Source: Nocardioides astragali
Lineage (GTDB): Bacteria > Actinomycetota > Actinomycetes > Propionibacteriales > Nocardioidaceae
Direction of reading: 5' to 3'
Assembly: GCF_024436375.1 (NCBI RefSeq)
Contig: NZ_JAFMZM010000001.1
Coordinates: forward strand, 248,001 to 312,000
DNA length: 64,000 bases
Both the position numbers and the translations under genes were made by a program. The notes below the pieces were generated by a model, which saw only the letters and a list, made by a program, of their open reading frames with translations, was not told the DNA's origin and did not search any database. Shown in pieces: positions 8,682-17,327 of this stretch (its first letter is position 1; each line of letters opens with the position of its first letter).

Positions 8682-9326
8682 TCAGACGCTTGCAGCCTTC
8701 CGTCGTCGGTAGTGACGGGCGGCGCGAGCGCGGTTGCCGCAGGCTGAGGAGCACCACTCGCGGCGGTTGTGTTCCTTGGCAAAGTACAGAACGCAGCCCG
8801 GCGCGAGGCAAGCACGCAGCTCGGGCTGGTTGCCGCTCGCGAGCATGGCGATGAACTCGGCCGCAAGCATCGAGGCGATCGCCGACCCGGCCGGCTGGGC
8901 GAGGTGCAGGGTGCTGACAGGCTGGTGGCCGACAGGCCAGTCGACGGCCAGCCACGACGGCGAGGCGGCCACGACCTGGTTGAGGACCTCGAGCGCCTGG
9001 CCACGGTCAGAGATGGGCGAGGCACCAGCTGTCCGGGGATCCTGGGTGGCCTCGGCCGTCAGCCTTCGCAGCGCATCACGCAGCCGACGCAGTTCGGTGG
9101 CCGCGTTGTCGAGGTCGACCGGCCGGTCGGAGTCCAACCACGTCGCAACGCCGGGCGCACGTTCTTCCAGACGCGCACCGACGGCCCGCAACCAGGCGAG
9201 CGCCTCGGCATCAGTGCTGAGCGCGTCGTGAACGCCGCCACGGTCGGCCCAGATGGTGTTCATCAGCTCCACGGGAAGTGGCTCTCCGAGCAGTGGCGCC
9301 TGGGTCGGCTCAACGGCGGTCGTCAT
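8682..9326 (-). CDS. CGNR zinc-finger transcriptional regulator
   Basis: 214 residues. The N-terminal part resembles the ABATE stress-binding domain and the C-terminus carries the CGNR zinc finger: CLAPGC near residue 171, then CSSACGNRARAARHYRRRK near 190-208, giving a four-cysteine site and a basic helix. Proteins of this type are predicted transcription regulators. It is transcribed away from the AhpD-like peroxidase gene, and the shared gap holds a long near-palindrome, so it probably represses that promoter and its own. Sensed signal unknown. Confidence 0.85.
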   Translation of the reverse strand: MTTAVEPTQAPLLGEPLPVELMNTIWADRGGVHDALSTDAEALAWLRAVGARLEERAPGVATWLDSDRPVDLDNAATELRRLRDALRRLTAEATQDPRTAGASPISDRGQALEVLNQVVAASPSWLAVDWPVGHQPVSTLHLAQPAGSAIASMLAAEFIAMLASGNQPELRACLAPGCVLYFAKEHNRREWCSSACGNRARAARHYRRRKAASV

Positions 9327-9344
9327 GCCACCACACTACCGCAC

Positions 9345-9432
9345 CTAACGGATACCGCCCATCCTAACCGTTTGACTCGATCGTGAGCATATGCCAGTGT
9401 TGCTAACGGTTAGTGGATCCACTATCCGTTAG
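9345..9432. promoter_or_regulatory. Operator region between CGNR regulator and AhpD-like gene
   Basis: Bases 9403-9432 form a 30-base palindrome with only one mismatched pair, with outer arms CTAACGG and CCGTTAG and the centre TGGATCCA. Two further CTAACSG words lie at 9345-9354 (CTAACGGATA) and 9364-9371 (CTAACCGT). The repeated half-site and the divergent flanking genes fit an autoregulated operator of the CGNR protein. Regulator assignment is inference. Confidence 0.75.
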
Positions 9433-9452
9433 AACATCGAGAGGAAGCCTTA

Positions 9453-10001
9453 ATGTCGAAGCTGCCCCAGATCGACCCCGCCACCGCCACCGGCGCCGCT
9501 GCCGAGCTCCTGGCCCAGGTACAGAAGACCCTCGGCGTGACGCCGAACATGACCAAGGTGATGGCCAACAGCCCCGCGCTGCTCAACGGCTACCTCGCCC
9601 TGTCGGGCGCCCTGGGCGGCGGCGTGATCCCGGCGCCGGTGCGGGAGCGTCTGGCCCTGGCCACCGCCGAGGCCAACGGCTGCGAGTACTGCCTGTCGGC
9701 CCACACCTACATCGGCGCCAACATCACCCACGTCGACGCCGACGAGCTCGACCGGGCCCGCGATGGCAAGTCGACCAACCCGCACATCGAAGCCCTGCTG
9801 ACCCTGTCCAACGCCATCCTGGGCACCCGCGGTGCCATCGACGACGCCGACCTCGACGCCGCCCGCCACGCCGGCGTCACCGACTCCGAGATCGGCGAGG
9901 TGGTCGGTCACATCGCACTCAACGTCCTGACCAACTACTTCAACACCCTCAGCCAGGTCGCCAACGACTGGCCGGTCGTCACCCCCCGCCTGGCCGCCTG
10001 A
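9453..10001 (+). CDS. Carboxymuconolactone decarboxylase / AhpD-family peroxidase-like protein
   Basis: 182 residues. The segment ATAEANGCEYCLSAHTYIG holds the CxxC pair (about residues 77 and 80) and the nearby His of alkylhydroperoxidase AhpD-like proteins, which reduce peroxides through a redox-active disulfide. The preceding RERLALA helix is also typical. It is the first gene of a plus-strand group (AhpD-like, PNPOx-like, DUF1348-like) behind the palindromic operator, suggesting control by the divergent CGNR regulator. The ATG has GAGAGGAAG about 9 bases upstream. Confidence 0.88.
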   Translation: MSKLPQIDPATATGAAAELLAQVQKTLGVTPNMTKVMANSPALLNGYLALSGALGGGVIPAPVRERLALATAEANGCEYCLSAHTYIGANITHVDADELDRARDGKSTNPHIEALLTLSNAILGTRGAIDDADLDAARHAGVTDSEIGEVVGHIALNVLTNYFNTLSQVANDWPVVTPRLAA

Positions 10002-10120
10002 ACCAGCGCGTAGCGCCACCCGCGGCGCACCAGCACTCCCGCGTGGCCCGTGCGCACACCAGCACGGGCCACACGGGGTCGCCGGCGTCCAGAGACAACC
10101 CCCGCAGACAGGAGAAGACC

Positions 10121-11077
10121 TTGACCCCACACCGGCTGCCCGTCCCGCCTGGCTTTCACGAGGGCGAGCTCGCGGTACAGCAGCAAGCCGGGGTCCGCGC
10201 CGCGGCCTCCCGACTGCGCGCCATGCTTGATCCCGCCAACCTCAGCGGGGGCGCCGTCCGCTTCCTGGCCAGCCAGACCTTCGCCATCCTCACCGGACGC
10301 GACCACGACGGAGTCCTGTGGACCTCACCCCTGACCGGACCCGCCGGGTTCCTCGAGGCAACCGACCCAAACACCCTGCGCGTGAACACCGCGCCGTCGC
10401 CGGGTGACCCGCTCCACGCCCTAGATGCCGGCCAGCCGGTCGGGCTGCTGGTCATCGACTTCACCAAGCGCCGGCGCTACCGCATCAACGGCTGGCTCGC
10501 CGCAACCGCACAAGGACGCGGGGCAGGGCTCACCATCGAGGCAGACCAGGCCTACGGCAACTGCCCCCAGTACATCCAGCCGCGCGACCTCACGCCTGAC
10601 ACGGGCGGGAGCACCAGCCCAACGCACGCCGGCATACCACCCGCCGACGACGCACAGCTGTCCGAGGACGACATCGCCCAGGTCACCACCGCGGACACAT
10701 TCTTCCTCGGCACCACCCACCCGAAGCATGGCAACGACGCCTCGCACCGCGGAGGCCCGCCTGGCTTCGTCCGGATCCATAACCACGCTCACCTGTGGTG
10801 GCCGGACTACGCCGGCAACAACATGTTCAACAGCCTCGGCAACCTCGCGGTCGATCCGACTGCCGCACTGCTGTGTTGCGACTTCACCACCGGACGCACC
10901 CTTCACCTCTCCGGCACCGCCCAGGTGGAACACACAGACGCCGGTGTCACCGGCGACGACGGCGACATCGGCCGCCGCGTCACCTTCGCCGTGGAGCGCA
11001 CCCGGACCGGAGCCCCGCTACCCCTGCGCGCCGCTCCCACCGCCGGCCAGCCCCGCAACGCCGTCCCGACCGCCTGA
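10121..11077 (+). CDS. Pyridoxamine 5'-phosphate oxidase-like flavin-binding protein
   Basis: 318 residues using the TTG at 10121, which follows GGAGAAG by a few bases; the open frame extends upstream without family similarity. Two split-barrel-like portions are visible: [25 protein letters not shown] near the N-terminus, and [23 protein letters not shown] with [14 protein letters not shown] toward the C-terminus, as in large PNPOx-family proteins that bind flavin. It probably acts as an oxidoreductase in the same stress operon as the AhpD-like gene. The substrate is unknown. Confidence 0.8.
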   Translation: MTPHRLPVPPGFHEGELAVQQQAGVRAAASRLRAMLDPANLSGGAVRFLASQTFAILTGRDHDGVLWTSPLTGPAGFLEATDPNTLRVNTAPSPGDPLHALDAGQPVGLLVIDFTKRRRYRINGWLAATAQGRGAGLTIEADQAYGNCPQYIQPRDLTPDTGGSTSPTHAGIPPADDAQLSEDDIAQVTTADTFFLGTTHPKHGNDASHRGGPPGFVRIHNHAHLWWPDYAGNNMFNSLGNLAVDPTAALLCCDFTTGRTLHLSGTAQVEHTDAGVTGDDGDIGRRVTFAVERTRTGAPLPLRAAPTAGQPRNAVPTA

Positions 11078-11114
11078 ACCCACACCCCGCCCACCGACCG
11101 AGGAGACACTCACA

Positions 11115-11592
11115 ATGCCCGGGACCCGCTCGCCGTTCCCGCCCTTCGACCTCGACAGCGCACTGACCAAAGTGCAGGCCGCCGAGGACGCCTGGAACAC
11201 CCGCGACCCCCACCGCGTCAGCCTCGCCTACACGCCCGACTCCGTATGGCGCAACCGTGACACCTTCGTCACTGGCCGCGACGCCATCTGGTCCTGCTCA
11301 CCGCAAGTGGAAGCGCGAGCAGGACTACGCACTGCTCAAGAGCCTCTGGGGATTCCACGACAACCGCATCGCCGTCCGCTTCCAGTACGAATGGCACGAC
11401 CACGCCGGCCAGTGGTTCCGCAGCTACGGGAACGAGCTGTGGGAGTTCGACGAGGACGGACTGATGCGCCGCCGCGAAGCCAGCATCAACGACACCACCA
11501 TCAACGAAGCCGACCGTCGCTGGTTCGGACCACGCCCCGAGCACGAACGCGGCATCGAGTTCTGGACCCACCAGGACATCCCCCTCCGGCTG
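11115..11592 (+). pseudogene. DUF1348/NTF2-like protein, frameshifted
   Basis: The first frame begins [19 protein letters not shown] with the family start [11 protein letters not shown] and [13 protein letters not shown]. After about base 11290 the similarity continues in the next frame ([53 protein letters not shown]). Together they make an almost complete cone-shaped NTF2-like (DUF1348) protein. The change of frame means an inserted base or two missing bases. The 3' end runs straight into MarR-like coding sequence, so it has lost its natural end. Third member of the CGNR-controlled group. Confidence 0.8.
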
Positions 11593-11926
11593 CGATGGCC
11601 GGCGAAATGGCGACCCTCGCCCAGCGCACGAACGCCACTCTTCCGCGGCTCTCGCACGTCGTACGACGGCTCGAGGATCGCGGCTTGGTGAAGCGGGTGC
11701 CGTGCCCCGAGGACGGCCGCGCCACCACGCCCTCCTCACTGAGGCCGGGCGGAACGCGGTTGTTGACGCCGCGCCTGGACACGTGGACACCGTGCGCACC
11801 CACGTGCTCGACCCCCTCGCCCGCGAGCAGCTCGAACAGCTCCGCGGCATCGGGGATGCGTTGCCGACCAGGCTCGACCCCGACGGACGGATGACCGCCC
11901 GGGATGACCCTGACCGCATCTCGTAG
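11593..11926 (+). pseudogene. MarR-family regulator fragment
   Basis: Only the winged-helix half remains: [40 protein letters not shown] in one frame, then after about 11720 the next frame gives [31 protein letters not shown] and a normal-looking C-terminus. The N-terminal dimerisation helix is missing and the fragment is fused to the DUF1348-like remnant. A deletion plus a frameshift best explains this. Confidence 0.75.
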
Positions 11927-11998
11927 GAACGAGTCGCCGCGCAGCACCCGTCAAAAGCACGGCGCCTCGTCCGGTGAGGTACTTGTGGCCACGCCTCG

Positions 11999-13114
11999 TC
12001 AGCGGGCTCGCAGGACTGCGATCCGCTCCCCCTTGACGCTTCCGATCCAGATCTGGCCACTGACGGGGGCCGCGACGGTGGGGACGCGGAACCGCTTCGT
12101 CTGCGAACGGAAGATCGTGCGGACCCGCATGGTGTCCGGATCGACCCGGAGCACGCGGATGCCGGCGGGGCATTCGGCGATGTCTCCACGCTGGCATGCA
12201 ATGAACTGCGGCTCGGTGATGTCCTGGCCGGTCAGGAGTAGGCGCCCGTCGGCTGTCCAGCGCAGGTTGTCAGGCTTCAACGGTACTGACACGGAGACTT
12301 TGGCATTGCCCGCGAAGCCACGGCGCAGCGGGATCCGATAGACCTTCCGCTCGCCCCAGGCGGCCACCACCACCGACGCGCCGTCGGGGGTGACTTCGAT
12401 GCCGTTGGCGCCGCCGAGGGCGGACCGGGGAACCGTCCGCCAGCCACGGCGCCGGCTCCACTCACGTACGTCGCCGGTCTTCTCCCCGGTGAACATGCCG
12501 GCGAAGGGATTCGGCGAGGTCGGGTCAAGGAAGTTCGACACGACGAAGCCAGCTGACCGAGGCAGCGGAGCCACCCCGTTGGGGAACGTTCCCTCCGGCA
12601 TCTCCGCGCACCCGATCCAGGTCAGGCGCAGCACCTGACCCGTCTTCGCGTGCCCGACCCGGAACACCTCGATGGCCTCGCGGCCGCCATGGTTGACGAC
12701 GTACAAGGTGGAGCGACCACGCTGATCTGTCTCGATGTTGATTCCGTGCGGTGAGGCCTTGGCCGGGTCGGGAGGGCCGGGACAGTCGGCATAGGTGTCC
12801 TTGTCCCATGCGGTGCGCCAGGGGCTGTCGGGCCAGATCTCGGTGACGCTCCGCGTCCTGGTGCTCATCGAGTAGAGGTGACCGACGCTGCCCTCGGCCA
12901 GGGGGTCCGCGGCGAGGCCGCTCACAACGACTTGGCGGGTGCCGGGGACAGCCACGACGTCCTCGGGCGATGGTGGTGCGGGCACAAAGGAGAGACGATA
13001 GGTGACCCGGTCGACGGGGCCGATGGCCTGCGCGCCGGGAGCTGCCGCGGCGACGAGCGCGAGTGTCGATGTCAGGACGAGTCCGACGATCCGGTGTGGG
13101 GCAGTGTTCCTCAA
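11999..13114 (-). CDS. Secreted SMP-30/strictosidine-synthase-like beta-propeller protein
   Basis: 371 residues with a signal peptide (hydrophobic LVLTSTLALVAAAAPGAQA after MRNTAPHR). Repeated propeller strands are visible, including PHGINIETDQRGRSTLYVVNHGG, NGVAPLP, GGANGIEVTPDGASVVV and DNLRWTADGRLLLTG. These resemble SMP-30/gluconolactonase and paraoxonase-like proteins that bind a metal at the propeller centre and often hydrolyse lactones. It is the last gene of the eight-gene minus-strand operon (4-base overlap with the gene before it), so it probably handles an extracellular or exported form of the operon's substrate. The substrate is not predictable. Confidence 0.75.
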   Translation of the reverse strand: MRNTAPHRIVGLVLTSTLALVAAAAPGAQAIGPVDRVTYRLSFVPAPPSPEDVVAVPGTRQVVVSGLAADPLAEGSVGHLYSMSTRTRSVTEIWPDSPWRTAWDKDTYADCPGPPDPAKASPHGINIETDQRGRSTLYVVNHGGREAIEVFRVGHAKTGQVLRLTWIGCAEMPEGTFPNGVAPLPRSAGFVVSNFLDPTSPNPFAGMFTGEKTGDVREWSRRRGWRTVPRSALGGANGIEVTPDGASVVVAAWGERKVYRIPLRRGFAGNAKVSVSVPLKPDNLRWTADGRLLLTGQDITEPQFIACQRGDIAECPAGIRVLRVDPDTMRVRTIFRSQTKRFRVPTVAAPVSGQIWIGSVKGERIAVLRAR

Positions 13115-14457
13115 CTGGTGCTCCTCTGGTGGGTGGGGTGACTTGTGGGGACGCCGGCCAAGGCGTTGCCGACGATCCAGCCCATGCCGAAGGCCGAGAG
13201 CAGTCCGTTGCCGGAGCTGTAGCCGTCGGACGACGGGCCGGCCAGGCCGCAGGCCGTGCCCCCGGCGGCGTAGAGCCGAGGGATCGGGTTGCCGTCAGCG
13301 CCAAGGACTCGTCCGGCGGGGTCGACCACGACACCGCCCTGGGTGGTGAGCACCCCGTGGGTGACCCAGGCCAGGTGGTACGGCGCTGCGAGTCGCCGTC
13401 GTCCCGCCCGGGGGAGGAGCGACTGGTCGAGCACCTCGGCGGAGATCTCGAGTCGTGCGGCGAGCGCCGCCGTCGTCGGAAGCTGCTCGATAGCCCCGGC
13501 GGCCAGCGAGTCACGCATCATCTCCGACGCCACTGTCGCGGCCATCGCCGTCGCGTCCCACACCATGGCGGCGCGTTCCCCAGGCTGCTGCTGGAGGATG
13601 CCGGCCATCGAGGAGTAGCCGTGTGCCTCCTCGTCGACGAACCGCAGCCCATCGGTGTCGAGCAGGACCGCGCCGTTGAACTGGAGGGCGGGGGAGACTC
13701 GCGTGCCGTGACCGACCACGACGAGTCCCGATCGCAGTGCGGAGCCCATGTTGCGGAGCTGCGCGCCGAGTCCGGTCAGCCAGACGATCGCGTCGCCGGT
13801 GTTGGTCGACGTGCCGCCGTGGAAAGGGGCGCCGAGATGGGGCAGATGCTGGGCCATGAGGAAGGGATCGGCAGCGAAGCCGTCCGTGGCGACGACCGTC
13901 GCGGCTGCCGTGACTTGCTCTCGCGCACCGTTCTGTTCCACCACGAGGCCGCTGATCCCAGCCGCGGAACCGAGCAGTCCGACGACCGGGCTCTCGTCCA
14001 CGAACGCCACGTTGGGTTGGGCGTCCAGCAGCCCCCGCAGGTGACGGACCAGGCGAGCGCCACCCAGCCGTCCGGTGTCGGTGTGCAGGCGCGGCACTGA
14101 CATGCCGGCTCGGGGCATGTCGGTGCCAATCTCCATTGGGTAGCCGGTGTCGGCGATCCACTCGACGATGTCGGGAGCGACCTCGCAGAGGGCCTGGACG
14201 ACCGGCCGCCACTCCTCGTCACCGCTGGCCGCCAGGATGTCGTCGGCATGCTGCTGCGGCGAGTCCTCGATGCCTGCGTCCCGCTGGAACCGGGTGCCGC
14301 CGGCCGCGAGGGAACCGCTCGAGATCGCGGCGTTGCAGCCCTCGCGGGTCGACTTCTCAAAGACCGCGACCACGAGGTCCTCGTCGAGGGATGCACGCAG
14401 CGCCGTCATGAGGCCCGCGGCGCCGCCCCCCGCGACGGCGACGTCGACGTCCGTCAC
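13111..14457 (-). CDS. FAD-dependent oxidoreductase, fumarate reductase flavoprotein family (copy 1)
   Basis: 448 residues. The N-terminal dinucleotide fold is VDVAVAGGGAAGLMTALRA with an acidic end VFEKS. The segment GCNAAISSGSLAAGGTRFQ and the C-terminal LYAAGGTACGLAGPSSDGYSSGNGLLSA fit fumarate reductase/3-ketosteroid dehydrogenase-type flavoproteins. Such enzymes remove or add hydrogen next to a carbonyl or carboxylate. It overlaps the genes on both sides by 4 bases, so expression is coupled. One of three family members in the operon; their sequences differ enough to suggest different steps rather than recent duplication. Confidence 0.85.
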   Translation of the reverse strand: MTDVDVAVAGGGAAGLMTALRASLDEDLVVAVFEKSTREGCNAAISSGSLAAGGTRFQRDAGIEDSPQQHADDILAASGDEEWRPVVQALCEVAPDIVEWIADTGYPMEIGTDMPRAGMSVPRLHTDTGRLGGARLVRHLRGLLDAQPNVAFVDESPVVGLLGSAAGISGLVVEQNGAREQVTAAATVVATDGFAADPFLMAQHLPHLGAPFHGGTSTNTGDAIVWLTGLGAQLRNMGSALRSGLVVVGHGTRVSPALQFNGAVLLDTDGLRFVDEEAHGYSSMAGILQQQPGERAAMVWDATAMAATVASEMMRDSLAAGAIEQLPTTAALAARLEISAEVLDQSLLPRAGRRRLAAPYHLAWVTHGVLTTQGGVVVDPAGRVLGADGNPIPRLYAAGGTACGLAGPSSDGYSSGNGLLSAFGMGWIVGNALAGVPTSHPTHQRSTS

Positions 14458-15257
14458 GCCAGGGACTCCGGGACGCCGTAGAACGAGCGCGCTGCATCGA
14501 CGAGCTCGCGCGACGGCTGGGACCCGTAGAACCCCACCCGGCTCGGCCGGATCCCGCTCGAACGGTGCTGTGCGCCGCGGAGCTCGGCGACCCGCGCGCA
14601 GGTGCCGAGCGAGTCCAGGACGGGGGCTCCGTCCACCTCGACCAGGCCCTGGTCGGCAAGGAACACGTTGAGCGGACCCTCGCCCGGCACGATCACGGTC
14701 GCCCCTGCGGCGATTGCCCGGCGGGCGGCCGCGGCGAAGGCGTCCAGCAGCGGCTGCGGGTTGTCGTACGCCGCCATCACGTCGGTGAAGCCGGCCTCCA
14801 CCTGCACGATCGGGCCGACGAGCTGGTCGAGACGGTAGTTGCGGAAGTTGCGTCGCAGCTGCGGGACCAAGGCGCCGATGAAGTTGACGATGCCGACGCA
14901 GTCGCCGAACTGGGCCGCCATCAGCACCGAGGTCTGGCCGAACGCGACGACCGGGATGTCGACGAGCGTGCGGACCTCTTCGAAGCCGGTGTCGGGGATG
15001 GTTCCGATGAGGAACGCGTCGTAGCCCTCGTCCTGCGCGCGCAGCGCCGCTTGTACGAACTGCTCTCGGTGGAGGCCGGAGAGGTAGACGTGGCCGATGT
15101 GCGTGCCGGGATAGTCACTCGGATAGGTGCCCTCGGCCATCCCGTGCAGGTCCATCGTGGTGTCCGGACGGACCTGGCCGGCGAAGTGGCGGTGGAGCGC
15201 GTCGCGATAGTGCGGCACGTCGTCGAGGACGGTGAAGCTCTGGTGCCAGATCCTCAT
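14454..15257 (-). CDS. Asp/Glu/hydantoin racemase-like protein lacking the usual cysteines
   Basis: 267 residues from the ATG at 15257, which overlaps the upstream stop as ATGA. The fold markers of the Asp/Glu racemase superfamily are present: GYDAFLIGTIPDTG after strand 3, IPVVAFGQTSVLMAAQFG, and GATVIVPGEGPLNVFL. At the two places where racemases carry catalytic Cys (after strand 3 and in the GC segment of the second half) I see Thr/Ile and Gly/Glu. It may therefore catalyse a different reaction or use other residues. Related enzymes include maleate isomerase and arylmalonate decarboxylase. It sits between two FAD dehydrogenases. Confidence 0.72.
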   Translation of the reverse strand: MRIWHQSFTVLDDVPHYRDALHRHFAGQVRPDTTMDLHGMAEGTYPSDYPGTHIGHVYLSGLHREQFVQAALRAQDEGYDAFLIGTIPDTGFEEVRTLVDIPVVAFGQTSVLMAAQFGDCVGIVNFIGALVPQLRRNFRNYRLDQLVGPIVQVEAGFTDVMAAYDNPQPLLDAFAAAARRAIAAGATVIVPGEGPLNVFLADQGLVEVDGAPVLDSLGTCARVAELRGAQHRSSGIRPSRVGFYGSQPSRELVDAARSFYGVPESLA

Positions 15258-16690
15258 CCGCGCGCCGCCTCGCGTCCCGCGATCCGGCCGAAGGTCGCTC
15301 CGCGCAGCACGGACGTCGAGCCGGTGTAGTTGGAGTAGTAGAGCCCGGTCATCTCGCCGGCCGCCCACAGGCCACGGACCACGCGGCCGTCGTTGTCGAC
15401 GACCTCTGCCGCGGCGGTGGTCTTGAGACCGCCGAAGGTGAACACGTTGGCGGCCATGATCGGATAGGCCTCGAACGGACCCACGTTGATCGAGCGCGCC
15501 CAGTTCGACTTGGGCGGGGCGATGCCGCTGGTCGCCAGGCCGTCGGGCGCGAGCGGCGAGAAGTCACCCTCGCCGCACGCGGCGTTGTACGACGTCAGCG
15601 TCCGCGCGAGCGCCGCGGCCGGCGCGCCGATCGCGGCCGCCAGCTCTTCGATCGTCCCCGCCACCAGCGGCGGGACCTCGGTGCGGATCCCGGAGCGGAT
15701 GTTGGGCACGGCGAGCGCCTGCTGGTCGAGCACCACCCACGCGATGCCGCCGGGCTGGGCGGCGATGTCGCGGGTGGTTCGCTCGTACCACGCGTCGATC
15801 GGGCCGCGGGCCTCGTCGACGAACCGCTCGCCTTCGGCGTTGACGAGCACGCCGTAGGGAAAGCAGAAGATCGCAGCCTCGGGCTCGCCGGATCGCGGGT
15901 CGACGGGCTCGGCGTGGAAGAGCGAGAAGTTTCCGGCCGTGGCGGCGCCGACGGCGAGCGCCATCTCGATGCCCTCGCCCTTGTTGTAGTTGCCACCACG
16001 GGCCACGGGACGGGAGGTGAGCGCCCGGTCACCGTGGTAGCGGGCCATCATCTCGGCGTTGCCCTGGTAGCCGCCCGAGGCCAGCACGACGCGTCCGCCG
16101 AAGGTGACCCCGCCGGCGGGAGTGTCCGCGACGACGCCCTCGATGCCAGAGGCGCCGGTGACGAGCGAGCGGGCGGTGGTCTCAAAGTGGAACTCGACCC
16201 CGAGCCCGCGGGCCGCCTTGCCCATGCTCTCGACGATGGCGAGCCCACCGCCGACCGGCGCCATGCGGGTGGTGGAGGTGGTGAGGAAGGGTGTCGGCAG
16301 GAAGTCGTAGCGCACGCCATACGTGCCCATCCAGGCCAGTGTCTCGGGTGCGGAGGCCGCGAGCTCGGCGACGTAGTCGGGGTCGACGGCGTGGTGCGCC
16401 TTGTAGAGCGGCGAGCGCCGCTCGGGGGAGCGCGCCGCGTCGGCCATGATCGACGGGTCGGGGTGGCCCATGAAGTCGTCGACGAGCGTGTCCTCGAGCC
16501 CGTCGGCGGTCTCCTCGAGCGACTTCATCCGCAGGAACGCCTCGGTGTAGCGAGTGTTGCCGCCGGTCTCGGCCTCGGGCGACCGCTCCAGGATCGCGAC
16601 GCGGGCCCCGGCCTCCGCGGCGGCGCAGGCGGCGGTCAGGCCGGCGACACCGCCGCCGACGACCACGACGTCGTAGTCGTTGCCCATCAC
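15254..16690 (-). CDS. FAD-dependent dehydrogenase, tricarballylate dehydrogenase-like (copy 2)
   Basis: 478 residues. The N-terminus YDVVVVGGGVAGLTAACAAAEAGARVAILER is a full FAD-binding fold. GGNTRYTEAFLRM, then VVLASGGYQGN near the middle, and GLWAAGEMTGLYYSNYTGSTSVLRGATFGRIAG at the C-terminus match tricarballylate dehydrogenase/fumarate reductase flavoproteins. Expected role is flavin-linked dehydrogenation of a carboxylic acid or ring ketone. Electrons would need an acceptor not encoded nearby. It overlaps both neighbours by 4 bases. Confidence 0.87.
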   Translation of the reverse strand: MMGNDYDVVVVGGGVAGLTAACAAAEAGARVAILERSPEAETGGNTRYTEAFLRMKSLEETADGLEDTLVDDFMGHPDPSIMADAARSPERRSPLYKAHHAVDPDYVAELAASAPETLAWMGTYGVRYDFLPTPFLTTSTTRMAPVGGGLAIVESMGKAARGLGVEFHFETTARSLVTGASGIEGVVADTPAGGVTFGGRVVLASGGYQGNAEMMARYHGDRALTSRPVARGGNYNKGEGIEMALAVGAATAGNFSLFHAEPVDPRSGEPEAAIFCFPYGVLVNAEGERFVDEARGPIDAWYERTTRDIAAQPGGIAWVVLDQQALAVPNIRSGIRTEVPPLVAGTIEELAAAIGAPAAALARTLTSYNAACGEGDFSPLAPDGLATSGIAPPKSNWARSINVGPFEAYPIMAANVFTFGGLKTTAAAEVVDNDGRVVRGLWAAGEMTGLYYSNYTGSTSVLRGATFGRIAGREAARG

Positions 16691-17283
16691 ATTTCACCCA
16701 GCAGGGCGACCGACGTGGTGACGGTGCCGAAGAGCGGCAGCATGTTCTGCACGGAGAAGTCGTGGAAGTCGGCGCGGAACGACGCGCACATGTCCTCGAC
16801 GATCGTCACCTGGAGTCCGGCGTCGCTGGCGTGCCGGGCCGCCGACTCGACGACCAGGTTGGTGGCGACGCCACCGAGCACGAGCTCGGTGATGCCCTCG
16901 GCGGCGAGGACATCGCGCAGCGGCGTACCGACGAACGGGTCGACGCAGCCCTTGTCCACCACCGGCTCGCCCTCGATCGGCGCCAGCTGCGCGACGATCT
17001 GCGCCTCGGGGGAGTCGGCGAGCATCGCCCGCTGGTCGGGGTAGGCGTCGAAGCGGGGGAGGCGGTTGGTCCGCAGGGTGTACGTCGGGTCGAAGGCGAG
17101 GCGCACGTGCACCACCAGCCAGCCGGCGGTGCGGGCCGCGGACAGCACCTTCTCGGCCGTGGCGAGCACGCCGCGCTCGGCGACCTGCGCGGCCAGCGGC
17201 GGCATTCGCAGGTGCGGGCCCTCCTCGCAGAGCGCGACCTGGTAGTCCATCAGGAGGAGCGCGCGGTCCGGGGCGTTCGTCAT
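16687..17283 (-). CDS. Isochorismatase-family hydrolase without the canonical Cys
   Basis: 198 residues from MTNAPDRALLLMDYQ; the upstream in-frame extension has no similarity. The family Asp (LMDYQ) and Lys (VVDKGCVDPF) are present. The segment where cysteine hydrolases carry the nucleophile reads GGVATNLVVESAARHA, so Val stands at the usual Cys position (about residue 145). The cis-peptide stretch is otherwise normal. This could act like true isochorismatases that do not need Cys, or bind without hydrolysis. It overlaps the downstream flavoprotein gene by 4 bases. Confidence 0.8.
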   Translation of the reverse strand: MTNAPDRALLLMDYQVALCEEGPHLRMPPLAAQVAERGVLATAEKVLSAARTAGWLVVHVRLAFDPTYTLRTNRLPRFDAYPDQRAMLADSPEAQIVAQLAPIEGEPVVDKGCVDPFVGTPLRDVLAAEGITELVLGGVATNLVVESAARHASDAGLQVTIVEDMCASFRADFHDFSVQNMLPLFGTVTTSVALLGEM

Positions 17284-17327
17284 GGTCGTCTCTTTTCGGT
17301 GCGGGGAGGGTGCGGGTGGGGTGCGGG

